NCBI GenBank assembly: GCA_019752015.1
Contig: JAIEMQ010000048.1
Span: 1 to 33,002 of the forward strand
Length of the DNA stretch: 33,002 nt
Reading direction: 5' to 3'
Origin: Cyanobacteriota bacterium
GTDB taxonomy: Bacteria; Acidobacteriota; Vicinamibacteria; Vicinamibacterales; UBA2999
Shown here: one piece after another, positions 8,603 to 15,329 of the stretch
Layout: the number at the start of each line of letters is the position of its first letter
How positions within the stretch are numbered: the first letter of the stretch is position 1
Notes under the pieces: generated by a model
The model's database searches: none
The model's input: the letters and a program-made list of their open reading frames with translations, nothing else
What the model was told of the DNA's origin: nothing
Made by a program: the position numbers and the translations under genes

Positions 8603-8624
8603 TTGTCAGTCATTTGTCAGTCAC
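8603..8624 (+). repeat. Pair of 11-bp direct repeats near left end of element
   Basis: Two tandem copies of TTGTCAGTCAY (8603-8613 and 8614-8624). A near-identical pair occurs at 13849-13870, near the other end of the element. Period 11 is about one DNA helical turn, as expected for adjacent protein-binding sites. Possible recombinase arm-type sites. Confidence 0.6.
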
Positions 8625-8641
8625 TGAAGAGGTAGGCACCT

Positions 8642-9553
8642 ATGGATTTCGATCCTCGTGATTTTGATTCCCGCGACGAGTCGCGCTTGCCGGATCGCGA
8701 CCGTGAGCCGCTCGATCGCACGTTCGATTCGCGCGAGCCGTTCACGCGCGATCTCGACCTGCCACGCGGGCTGGAGCGCGAACTTGTACGTGACCGCGAT
8801 CGTGAATACACGTTGCGCGGTTCCGAGACGCGCACACTCGCGACCGTCGGCGCGTTTCGAGTGGTCTCCAGTCGTGATCTCCGCGATCAGCACGATCGTC
8901 CGCTCGATCCACGCTCAGGCGACCTGCGACATCTTCGCGAGCAAGGGCTGGTTGAGATCGCTCGTGTGCCCGGATCGCGTGAGCACGCCGTGGCGCTGAC
9001 GAAGGAGGGCCGCACGCTGCTCGAACGTCATCGAGAACGCGACCACGGTGGCCGTCAGACGTTCTGGGATGGTCTTAAACGCGAACGGGAAAGGGAACAT
9101 GACCTCCAGGTCTATCGCGCTTACGAACGTGCGGCAGAGCGCCTGGCCGAGCGCGGCGCACGGATTGACCGCATCATGCTCGACCACGAGCTCAAGCGTG
9201 AGTACCAGACCTGGCTTCACGAACGGGATCACGAGCGCCCCGATTACGACGGACACCCCGACCGGACAGACGAGGAAATCCGCGAGTGGGCCGATGAACA
9301 TGACCTCCCCTACTTCGATGACGAGGTGCACTTCCCCGACCTGCGCATCGAGTATCGGGACGCCGACGACCGATGGGATCACGACGACATCGAACTGACC
9401 ACGGAGCACTATCGCGGAGGCCACGCCTCAAGCGTCGCGCGGTCGGGCTTCTCATGCTTCGGCGGATCAAGTCTGCGCATCGGCGGGCGCGCCAGCGGTG
9501 GTGGCGGCGGCGGTGCGCATCACGGCGGACTCGCCGAGGAGTTGTGGAAATGA
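8642..9553 (+). CDS. Mobile-element hypothetical protein, probable winged-helix DNA-binding
   Basis: 303 residues with an unusual composition. Residues 1-60 are almost all Asp, Arg and Glu repeats (FDPRDFDSRDESR, DREPLDRTFD), followed by LPRGLERELVRDRDREYTLR. A likely winged-helix segment spans about 60-120 (TLATVGAFRVVSSRDLRD, GDLRHLREQGLVEI, ALTKEGRTLLERHRE), and the C-terminus is Gly-rich. I recall this architecture from unnamed proteins on integrated elements, but no function is established. The ATG at 8642 has a gaagaggtagg site upstream. Its stop overlaps the next start in an ATGA tetranucleotide (9550-9553), so the two genes are translationally coupled. A replication or transfer-control role is a guess. 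Confidence 0.75.
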   Translation: MDFDPRDFDSRDESRLPDRDREPLDRTFDSREPFTRDLDLPRGLERELVRDRDREYTLRGSETRTLATVGAFRVVSSRDLRDQHDRPLDPRSGDLRHLREQGLVEIARVPGSREHAVALTKEGRTLLERHRERDHGGRQTFWDGLKREREREHDLQVYRAYERAAERLAERGARIDRIMLDHELKREYQTWLHERDHERPDYDGHPDRTDEEIREWADEHDLPYFDDEVHFPDLRIEYRDADDRWDHDDIELTTEHYRGGHASSVARSGFSCFGGSSLRIGGRASGGGGGGAHHGGLAEELWK

Positions 9554-10593
9554 CAGACGCGGAACGCGTCCAGATCGTGGTCGAGTACGGCTTCACCGAA
9601 CGCCAAGCGCGATTCCTCGTGCTTGTGATGCGGCACTCCGGTCTGTGTGTCAAACGGCAGTACGCCACGTTCGCGGGAATCGCCAACGGCGAAGAGAAAT
9701 GCAACGCGTTTTTCGACAAGCTCGTGAGGCGTGAATTTGCCGTCACCGCGGACTGCATCCACAACCGCGCCAGGCTTTATCACGTCCAACACCGAGCGCT
9801 GTATCACGCGATCGGCGAGGCCGATGGCCGCTACCGTCGGGCCGTGCCCGCACGGTCTGCGGCACAGCGGCTGATGCGGCTTGACGCGGCCCTAACGGCT
9901 CCGGATCTTGACTGGCTCGCAACGAGATCTGAGAAAATGGCATGGCTCCAGACGATGACCACGTCAGAGTCATCAGAGCATCCGAACCAGTTCCCTGGAA
10001 CGTTTCCGATCGGGATGGATGCGACTGGCCACGTCGTGATCCTGTACCTCGCCACGGCGCCTTGGACCGATGACTTCCGAACGTTCCTCATCGGCCACAC
10101 GGCGCTGCTTCAGATGGCATCCTCGTGGACCCTCCGGATCGTGTTTCCGCAATCGCTGCGCCGCTTCGTCGATGCGTATCAGGCAGTCATCCGTGAGGAG
10201 CTCGAAAGCCCGCTCCAGGCCGCCACGATCCACGACCTCAAGCGCTACTTCTTTCACCGCCGGCGAGGCACCGATCTGAGCACGATCCCAGAGGCGCTTC
10301 GCGCCTTTCTCAAACGATGCGCCGACGTGTTCGGCGGGCCCCGATTTACTCATCTCTACAGACGATGGTTGACCGAAGACGAGGCGGCTTTGGAGCCGAT
10401 CCCCATCGTTATTCCAGAGGCCCTGGCATCGGGTCGCGCGCATGTCGAGTGCACAGTCCTGCCGCATGCGTATGAGCATCTCTCCCCCTTGGTGAGCCGT
10501 CGGCGGGCGCGGCGTCGAAGACCCCGCATAGGGGAACAGAGGGGGGACGCTGCTCCGCACAGCGTCAACCCGCTCCTTAACCCGGCTCCTTAA
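9550..10593 (+). CDS. Mobile-element hypothetical protein, partner of the 8642 gene
   Basis: 347 residues from the ATG at 9550, which overlaps the upstream stop. The open frame continues further upstream, but that part overlaps the previous gene and is rejected. The N-terminus (GFTERQARFLVLVMRHSGLC, QYATFAGIANGEEKCNAFFD, LVRREFAV) reads like a helical DNA-binding module with a wing. A middle region (GMDATGHVVILYLATAPWTD) and an Arg-rich tail (SRRRARRRRPRIG) follow. No catalytic motif is recognised. The close pairing with 8642-9553 suggests one functional unit. There is no membrane segment or signal peptide. Confidence 0.75.
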   Translation: MTDAERVQIVVEYGFTERQARFLVLVMRHSGLCVKRQYATFAGIANGEEKCNAFFDKLVRREFAVTADCIHNRARLYHVQHRALYHAIGEADGRYRRAVPARSAAQRLMRLDAALTAPDLDWLATRSEKMAWLQTMTTSESSEHPNQFPGTFPIGMDATGHVVILYLATAPWTDDFRTFLIGHTALLQMASSWTLRIVFPQSLRRFVDAYQAVIREELESPLQAATIHDLKRYFFHRRRGTDLSTIPEALRAFLKRCADVFGGPRFTHLYRRWLTEDEAALEPIPIVIPEALASGRAHVECTVLPHAYEHLSPLVSRRRARRRRPRIGEQRGDAAPHSVNPLLNPAP

Positions 10594-11040
10594 CCCGATC
10601 GCGCATCGACGATTGACTGGGCGTCGCGTTCATCCTTCGCTCGAGTGCGCGCCACGAACGCCTGTGACTGCAAGAAGATGCGCGAGCACGCCGCGCGACT
10701 GATGGGGGCGGCGTCCTTTGCCGCCCTGATGGCGGTTCTGATCGCTTCAGATACGGAACCCAGGACGTGAACGACCCCGTGTCTTGCCCCGCTACACGTC
10801 ATGCGGGCCGCCGAGGGGTCGTTCACGTCGTGGGTTCCGCGCGTCGCAGTCGGTGGACCGATGAGCGGTGATCTGTGCGCACGGTCACAGCGTCGTGTCG
10901 CGGGAAATCCCACGGAATGTGCGCGCGTTTCGCCATTCAAAATGCCGTCCGCGGATCGTGCGACGCCACGCCCCAAACTTGACCCAGCCCATGGCCGAGT
11001 GCGAGTCTTGTACCAGTCGGAAACTAGCGCGGGAACGCTC
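10594..11040. other. Gene-poor 447-bp stretch with a long inverted repeat
   Basis: No convincing gene. A 150-codon minus-strand frame here (10590-11042) has no recognisable homology and crosses the inverted repeat at 10754-10839. The end of its translation (AIRAAKDAAPISRAACSRIF) could be a decayed gene, but this is not supportable. Confidence 0.4.
10754..10839. repeat. 25-bp inverted repeat with 36-base loop
   Basis: The left arm at 10754-10778 (CGGAACCCAGGACGTGAACG then acccc) pairs with the right arm at 10815-10839 at 24 of 25 positions. There is no T run on either side, so a simple terminator is unlikely. It could be a small non-autonomous mobile element or a structured RNA. Confidence 0.75.
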
Positions 11041-11304
11041 ATGAGTACGACCCCGGGATCCTACCGCTACATTGTCCGCTCGCCGGACGTGCGCGGCGGA
11101 CATGCGCGCGTCGAAGGCACGCGCATCGGCGTTCACGACGTCGTCGGTTTGCTGCAGAACGGCGAGACCGTCGACAGCATCGCCGCGACGTGCTTTCCAG
11201 CGCTGACCAAGGCGCAGGTGTACGAGTGCCTTGCGTACTACGAGGACCATAAGGGCGAAATCGATCTGCTGATCGCCCAGCAAATGAGCGACGGTCCGCC
11301 GTGA
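11041..11304 (+). CDS. DUF433 (VapB-like) antitoxin, apparently unpaired
   Basis: 87 residues. The DUF433 core is clear: YIVRSPDVRGGHARVEGTRI, then HDVVGLLQNGETVDSIAATC and LTKAQVYECLAYYEDHKGEI. DUF433 proteins are small DNA-binding antitoxins usually encoded next to a DUF5615 PIN-like toxin. Here the 110 bases downstream encode no toxin and the next gene is on the other strand, so this copy is an orphan. The ATG at 11041 matches the usual family start; the longer open frame upstream is non-homologous. It is the only plus-strand member of three DUF433 genes within 1.3 kb. Confidence 0.82.
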   Translation: MSTTPGSYRYIVRSPDVRGGHARVEGTRIGVHDVVGLLQNGETVDSIAATCFPALTKAQVYECLAYYEDHKGEIDLLIAQQMSDGPP

Positions 11305-11415
11305 GGTTCCCGCGGCGCCACGACCACGGACGAGGACCATATTTGGTTGCACCTGTTACGGTTGCCGTAGTTCTCGTCGACACCGTAGAAGAACGTGAAA
11401 ACCGCAGCGGACTGC

Positions 11416-11745
11416 TCAGCGCAATTCGATAAAGCGCTCGCCGTGTTCGAGACGGTTCACGGTGTCCGTCCAGAGTGGCTCGAACCAGACCAGCAACGCT
11501 CGATTGGAGCAGTTTCCCTTTCGGATCCAAACCAGTGACACTGGCGCAGAGTCCAGCAGCCAGCGATCGACAAAGTCTTCATCCTTGCTGATGATCGCAG
11601 CGTTCTGCCGCCGCGCATGCTCCCAGATGTCCGGATCCGTCGCCTTTAATAGTTCGATGTCACAGACGTGTGCGGCTTGGTGACCACGCGCCGAGATCCA
11701 CCTCGCCAGCGCAGGCGGGAGCTGCGCGTCGATGAGGAAGTTCAA
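11416..11745 (-). CDS. DUF5615 PIN-like toxin
   Basis: 109 residues. The PIN-like fold signature is visible as MNFLIDAQLPPALARWI (first acidic residue D6), HVCDIELLKATDPDIWEHAR, and IISKDEDFVDRW (acidic pair D-E-D). These acidic residues would bind a metal in the presumed RNase active site. Its start overlaps the stop of the DUF433 antitoxin gene upstream (11742-11745), which is the standard antitoxin-toxin arrangement with translational coupling. Length is normal and no damage is seen. Confidence 0.85.
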   Translation of the reverse strand: MNFLIDAQLPPALARWISARGHQAAHVCDIELLKATDPDIWEHARRQNAAIISKDEDFVDRWLLDSAPVSLVWIRKGNCSNRALLVWFEPLWTDTVNRLEHGERFIELR

Positions 11746-11975
11746 GACCGTTGCAGGACGGCGTGATCCGACTGTCGTGCGGCGTAGGCTAAGGCAGCCT
11801 TGATGTCGTCAGGTTCGAGATAGGGAAAATCGCGCAGGATCTCGTCGTTGGGCACACCCTCCGACAGCATCCCGAGGATGTCCGTGACCCGGATTCGCAT
11901 TCCGCGAATGCAGGGTCGTCCGCCACATTGGTTCGGATCGACGGTGATGCGTTCGAGCAGAGCCATATGCTGCAT
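11742..11975 (-). CDS. DUF433 antitoxin, partner of the DUF5615 toxin
   Basis: 77 residues with the typical order ITVDPNQCGGRPCIRGMRIR, VTDILGMLSEGVPNDEILRD and FPYLEPDDIKAALAYAARQS. It is likely to neutralise the toxin encoded immediately downstream and to bind its own promoter. It overlaps the toxin gene by 4 bases. Two in-frame ATGs are possible (11975 and 11966). The first has gcgagg just before it and is listed; the second would remove only three residues. Confidence 0.86.
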   Translation of the reverse strand: MQHMALLERITVDPNQCGGRPCIRGMRIRVTDILGMLSEGVPNDEILRDFPYLEPDDIKAALAYAARQSDHAVLQRS

Positions 11976-12008
11976 AGTGCCTCGCCTGCTTACGCGAAAT
12001 CAATCGGG

Positions 12009-12365
12009 TCAAGGAAAGAGCGGACGATTGGAGAGCCGATGCCTATTGAGCTGCTGCTTCAATTGCTCCCAGGACTGAAGACCACCCTCGACCTGCGAAT
12101 CCTCTTTGAGCCACGAGTCGACGAGGTCGACGGCCGAAAGCGCAGGTCGCTGCGCGCGGGAAAGCAACGCCTCTTTGGCCTCTTCCAGGGCGGCGACCGC
12201 CTGTTCTTTAGTGACCGTCTGAAAGTCAGCCAGGAACTCGGCAAGAGGGCGCCCGCCTTCGAGGTATGCGAGGAGCGTTTCGACCGGGACACGAGTGTCA
12301 GCGAACACAGGAGTGCCGCTCAGGATTTCAGGATCGACGTGGATGACGGTGGCTCTCCTCACCAT
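12009..12365 (-). CDS. DUF433 antitoxin-like protein with C-terminal extension
   Basis: 118 residues from the ATG at 12365; a GTG six bases earlier is also possible. Residues 1-75 are a normal DUF433 domain (VIHVDPEILSGTPVFADTRV, LLAYLEGGRPLAEFLADFQT). The last 45 residues (LVDSWLKEDSQVEGG... RHRLSNRPLFP) are extra. The tail resembles the short Trp-rich, Pro-ending segments of some other small antitoxin-like proteins, so this may be a fusion. It has no toxin of its own next to it: the following minus-strand gene, 33 bases on, is another DUF433. It could serve the same toxin or be an orphan. Confidence 0.78.
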   Translation of the reverse strand: MVRRATVIHVDPEILSGTPVFADTRVPVETLLAYLEGGRPLAEFLADFQTVTKEQAVAALEEAKEALLSRAQRPALSAVDLVDSWLKEDSQVEGGLQSWEQLKQQLNRHRLSNRPLFP

Positions 12366-12493
12366 GCCCACTCAGGATACACCGTGGCGCCAATGGCGTG
12401 ACCCGTTTCGCGCCCACGGTTTGGGGCGGGCTCAAAATACGGAGAATCACGCAGAATCTCGTCTCAGGTCCGTCGCTCCGGCATTTGATTGTG

Positions 12494-12565
12494 CGGGAGC
12501 GCGCCGGGCGACTCAAGGGTCCGCTTCGCCGCTTACGCGCCCTTGACTCGCCCGGCGCGCTCCCG
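12494..12565. repeat. 26-bp inverted repeat with 20-base loop
   Basis: The left arm 12494-12519 (cgggagcgcgccgggcgac...) and the right arm 12540-12565 are complementary at 25 of 26 positions, with one mismatch near the loop side. It is very G/C-rich. There is no T run, and it lies in a 277-base non-coding gap between two minus-strand genes. Confidence 0.8.
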
Positions 12566-12648
12566 TGTGTTGCAGTTACGGGAACGACGGCTCGGTCGGT
12601 TCGACTTCCATCAGGCCCACCATCAAACCGGGCGACCACAATCAAGCG

Positions 12649-12999
12649 TCACGGGACGATCGGCTTGCCGTTCTTCATCTCAACGAGGCCGACGCGATTG
12701 CCGGCCGGGTCGGTGAAGAGCCCAAGGATCACGACGCCGGGAACGGTGAAGCGCGGCGCATGGATCTTCCCGCCGTTGGCGGTCACCTTCGCCATGGTCG
12801 CGTTGATGTCGTCAACGCCGAAATAGACGACGGTTTCCTGCGGATCGGTGCGGAGGAGCGCCGGAATGGCGGCGCCGATGGCCGGCGTCTCGAATCGGCC
12901 CATGCCGTCGGTCTTGATTCCGAGGACGGCATCGTAAAACGCCTTCTGTTTCGGGAGGTCGGGTCCGGCAATGTCGAAAAACACAATCGGCGCGGGCAT
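12649..12999 (-). CDS. VOC (glyoxalase/dioxygenase fold) family protein
   Basis: 116 residues from the ATG at 12999, which is preceded by a near-perfect aggagg six bases upstream. The frame could also start at 13080 with a hydrophobic leader, and there it overlaps the AraC stop as ATGA, but the strong ribosome site decides for 12999. The single VOC module shows PIVFFDIAGPDLPKQKAFYD, FGVDDINATMAKVTANGGKI and LGLFTDPAGNRVGLVE. The usual metal-binding His and Glu positions are only partly recognisable, so no substrate is proposed. It follows the damaged AraC regulator on the same strand. Confidence 0.82.
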   Translation of the reverse strand: MPAPIVFFDIAGPDLPKQKAFYDAVLGIKTDGMGRFETPAIGAAIPALLRTDPQETVVYFGVDDINATMAKVTANGGKIHAPRFTVPGVVILGLFTDPAGNRVGLVEMKNGKPIVP

Positions 13000-13076
13000 G
13001 CGGCCTCCTGACGAGGACTGAGGGTCAACGGGTTCGGCCGCTAACATCGCGGCGGCAACCCACAAAGGAGACAGCA

Positions 13077-13767
13077 TCATGTGACACGCTCCACGGGCAG
13101 ATAGATTTCATTGAGGTGACGCGCGGGATCACCACCGATGGCAGTCTCACGCAGGATCTCGAGCGGCGGGCCGTCCCGCAGCTTGAAGCGAGTCGAGTGG
13201 GCGATCGTGAACGCGAGCGTGCGATACGCGTTCTCGAGTGTGCTCAGCGGACCGCGATGCTCAATCGCACCATACAGCCCGCCGGCAAAATCGAGCCGGC
13301 GAACGCTGCCCCGAACGGGCGCACCTGCCGCATCGACGAGCGGCACACAGGCGTCGAGCGACTGGAGGTGTGGCGGAGTAAGCCTTGGACTGTCGTAGCT
13401 GAACACCATCCCGAGCGGGCGGAAAATGAGGCCCCGGCGGCGCGCGGTCTCGACGAGCGGCAGCCAGTCGCTCGGGCCGCCATTGAAGACCGAACGTGCC
13501 GTATTGCCCCAGGCGGCGCATCGCCAGCAGCGTCATCGGCTTCAGCGAGAGGAACGACACCTCCGACAGCTCGCTGGCGCCGCGCTCTTTGTGCATCCGC
13601 GTCGCGAGCCAGCGTTTCTGATGACGCGCACTGTCGCGACGCCACTCCGATGGCGCGGCGCCGAAACGCCGCTTGAACGCGCGGCAGAACGTCTCGTGAT
13701 TCTGGAAGCCGATCGAAATCGCGATATCGAGCACGCTCTCCCGGGTGACCGCGAGCAATGACCGGCG
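13077..13767 (-). pseudogene. AraC-family regulator with GyrI-like domain, truncated and frameshifted
   Basis: The 5' part (ESVLDIAISIGFQNHETFCR, AFKRRFGAAPSEWRR) is the second helix-turn-helix of an AraC DNA-binding domain. After LSEVSFLSLKPMTLLAMRR the protein enters a GyrI-like ligand-binding domain, but the frame changes near 13490. In the shifted frame it continues with NGGPSDWLPLVETARRRGLI, LDFAGGLYGAIEHRGPL and LNEIYLPVERVT. Dropping one of the two Cs at 13490-13491 restores one frame (GTFVFNGGPSDW). The first helix-turn-helix is missing: homology starts only at RRSLLAVTRES near 13767, about 155 bases from the right att-like repeat. Two independent lesions make a pseudogene likely. Confidence 0.78.
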
Positions 13768-13848
13768 TATGGGAGCGTCGCCGGCGACTGAAGGCGGTCG
13801 GTCAGTAGCCGCAGATCGCGTCAGGAGGCCACGTTGAGCCACAACAAT

Positions 13849-13870
13849 TTGTCAGTCGTTTGTCAGTCGG
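13849..13870 (+). repeat. Pair of 11-bp direct repeats near right end of element
   Basis: TTGTCAGTCGT at 13849-13859 and TTGTCAGTCGG at 13860-13870. They share TTGTCAGTC, orientation and 11-bp spacing with the pair at 8603-8624. They lie 52 bases inside the right att-like repeat. Confidence 0.6.
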
Positions 13871-13922
13871 AGGATCGCCGCCGAGCGGGCTGCTCGCGAA
13901 ATTCGGAAATTGTTCCGGAAAG

Positions 13923-13999
<77 letters not shown>

Positions 14000-14008
14000 G
14001 GGTATTCA

Positions 14009-14626
14009 TCATACCTCGCGCCTTGTTCGCTTGCGCCGAGCGGCCTTCCACGCCGCGGCCAGCCCCGTTCCCATCAACACCCACGTGGACGGCTCTGGCG
14101 TCACCGTGCCGTCGACCGGATCGATGACGACCGGCGGCTCGACGAAGACCGGAGGGTCGGCCCATTCTCGCGGGTCGAGAAAGATCGGCGGGTCGAATTC
14201 GAAGAGTGTCGGGACTGGCGGGAGCACGTCGCTGAATCCGATTGGCGGCGGTTCGGCAGCCGTGAATGGCTGATCGATCGACTCCCACGGCGCGGCAGGT
14301 TCTCCGGAGTTGAAACCCGGCAGCGCCTCGAGACCGCCGCTCCATGATCCGATTGCGCGATGGCGCGAGATTGACGGCGCCGCTGGCGCGGACCACGACA
14401 GCGCCGCCATCAACGGCATGCCGCCGCTGAAGACGAAGTCCGGGCGCGCGCGCCCGGGGCAGATCACGTAGACGAAGTCGCGTTCAGGAATCGCGACGCA
14501 GTCGCGCTCGATCCACGTTTCCTGAGCCTGGAGCAGATTGATGCTGCCGGCCTGCGCGCCGCGCACACTGATGACCACGCCGGCAAGCACCAGCGCCACG
14601 ATTGCCGCGCCTCTGGAGGCCGTCAC
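14009..14626 (-). CDS. PEP-CTERM sorting domain protein
   Basis: About 205 residues from the GTG at 14626. The N-terminus (MTASRGAAIVALVLAGVVIS then VRGAQA) is a signal peptide. The body is Pro-rich with no known domain. The C-terminus has the full sorting signal: the PEP motif (TPEPSTW, near residues 177-179), a short hydrophobic helix (VLMGTGLAAAWKAA) and a basic tail (RRKRTRR). Exosortases process such proteins and release them to the surface or matrix. An upstream TTG at 14647 is rejected because it coincides with the -12 part of a sigma-54-like site. With that promoter the leader would be only a few bases, so the start remains uncertain. It is divergent from the PilZ gene at 14809. Confidence 0.85.
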   Translation of the reverse strand: MTASRGAAIVALVLAGVVISVRGAQAGSINLLQAQETWIERDCVAIPERDFVYVICPGRARPDFVFSGGMPLMAALSWSAPAAPSISRHRAIGSWSGGLEALPGFNSGEPAAPWESIDQPFTAAEPPPIGFSDVLPPVPTLFEFDPPIFLDPREWADPPVFVEPPVVIDPVDGTVTPEPSTWVLMGTGLAAAWKAARRKRTRREV

Positions 14627-14643
14627 CACGGCGTTCCGACGGA

Positions 14644-14658
14644 GCAACTATCGCGCCA
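14644..14658 (-). promoter_or_regulatory. Sigma-54-like -24/-12 promoter for PEP-CTERM gene
   Basis: On the minus strand it reads TGGC-N7-TTGC (TGGCGCGATAGTTGC), matching the core of the sigma-54 consensus. The predicted start of transcription is near 14632, just before GTG 14629/14626, an unusually short leader. It faces away from the matching site at 14761. Confidence 0.45.
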
Positions 14659-14733
14659 GCTGTCTTCGCTGCGCGTGAAAATAGTCAGCTCAGCACAGCA
14701 CTATTACGGAATTGCCGTTTCGAAATACAGCAT

Positions 14734-14745
14734 TTCCCTAGGGAA
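14734..14745. promoter_or_regulatory. 12-bp perfect palindrome between divergent sigma-54-like sites
   Basis: TTCCCTAGGGAA lies in the 102-bp space between the divergent promoter matches. AATAGT/ACTATT (14680-14685 and 14700-14705) and TTTCGAAA (14718-14725) are further symmetric sequences in the same space. These are candidate activator sites. Confidence 0.35.
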
Positions 14746-14760
14746 CATGTGTCGAAGGTG

Positions 14761-14776
14761 TGGCGATTGCCTTGCA
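14761..14776 (+). promoter_or_regulatory. Sigma-54-like -24/-12 promoter for PilZ gene
   Basis: TGGCGATTGCCTTGCA, with TGGC and TTGC separated by 7 bases. The predicted start is near 14787, which gives a 22-base leader to the ATG at 14809. This is the best positioned of the three matches. Confidence 0.6.
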
Positions 14777-14808
14777 CAAGCAGCATGTGCGATGGACGGG
14801 TCTCGACG

Positions 14809-15156
14809 ATGAAGACACCGGGTGATCGCCGCGCTCGTGTGCGGTTTGAAGTGTTCGGAGCGTTCTGGGGAACCTTCGACGCGGGTGACGCGGTTCGCGT
14901 GCACAACCTGACGCCTCATGGCGCGCTGATCGAAGCTCATCAGCCGCTTGCGGTTGAGTCGGTGCAATCGGTCTGCTTGATGCTCGACGGGCAGCCCGCG
15001 ATCGCGGATGCGAAGGTCCGTCATCTCACTGACGCCGATACACCAGAGGGCCATCGCTATCTCGTCGGTGTTGAATTTCTCGCGTCATCGACAGCCTTCA
15101 GCGACGCCGTTGATCGCCTGATGGCCTACCGCTCCTCCCGTACCGAACTTGCGTAA
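14809..15156 (+). CDS. PilZ domain protein
   Basis: 115 residues. The N-terminal DRRARVRFEV carries the Arg-rich RxxxR box and VHNLTPHGALIEA matches the (D/N)xSxxG motif with Thr in place of Ser. These two elements bind cyclic-di-GMP in PilZ domains. The remainder (VRHLTDADTP, YLVGVEFL) completes the beta-barrel. There is no membrane segment, so it is cytoplasmic. The ATG at 14809 fits the domain start and the sigma-54-like promoter; an in-frame ATG at 14785 would lie upstream of the predicted transcript start. It is divergent from the PEP-CTERM gene. A likely role is linking cyclic-di-GMP to exopolysaccharide output. Confidence 0.8.
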   Translation: MKTPGDRRARVRFEVFGAFWGTFDAGDAVRVHNLTPHGALIEAHQPLAVESVQSVCLMLDGQPAIADAKVRHLTDADTPEGHRYLVGVEFLASSTAFSDAVDRLMAYRSSRTELA

Positions 15157-15301
15157 GTTGTTGACCAGTATGTGGTGACTTTCCACATGCGGTCCGCGCC
15201 TTTAGTTCTGCCTGATAAAAAACACTTCACTCCGTAGATCGGATTTTGCTCTCGCTGGCATCGGAATTCCGCCGTCAAGCAGACAACTGACTGCCATTTG
15301 T

Positions 15302-15317
15302 TGGCGACTTCTTTGCA
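15302..15317 (+). promoter_or_regulatory. Sigma-54-like -24/-12 promoter ahead of the EPS operon
   Basis: TGGCGACTTCTTTGCA, TGGC-N7-TTGC. The predicted start is near 15328, only 2 bases before the ATG at 15330. The palindrome CGGAATTCCG (15262-15271) and the inverted repeat ATGTGG/CCACAT (15170-15188) lie upstream. The very short leader lowers confidence. Confidence 0.45.
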
Positions 15318-15329
15318 GTGAAGCGCGCC

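Noticed and set aside
8292-8603. Upstream extension of the GIY-YIG open frame
   Set aside because: It translates the tRNA fragment and a REP-like repeat (GAKGCRFESCWAH, ALSERSESKG), both well-known false peptides.
10590-11042. 150-codon minus-strand open frame
   Set aside because: It crosses a long inverted repeat, has no recognisable domain and an Arg/Ala-biased shadow-like composition.
12328-12645. 105-codon minus-strand open frame over the second inverted repeat
   Set aside because: It overlaps the DUF433 gene start and the palindrome, with no homology.
13077-13080. VOC gene starting at 13080 by ATGA overlap with the AraC gene
   Set aside because: Possible, but the ATG at 12999 has a near-perfect aggagg at ideal spacing and matches the family start.
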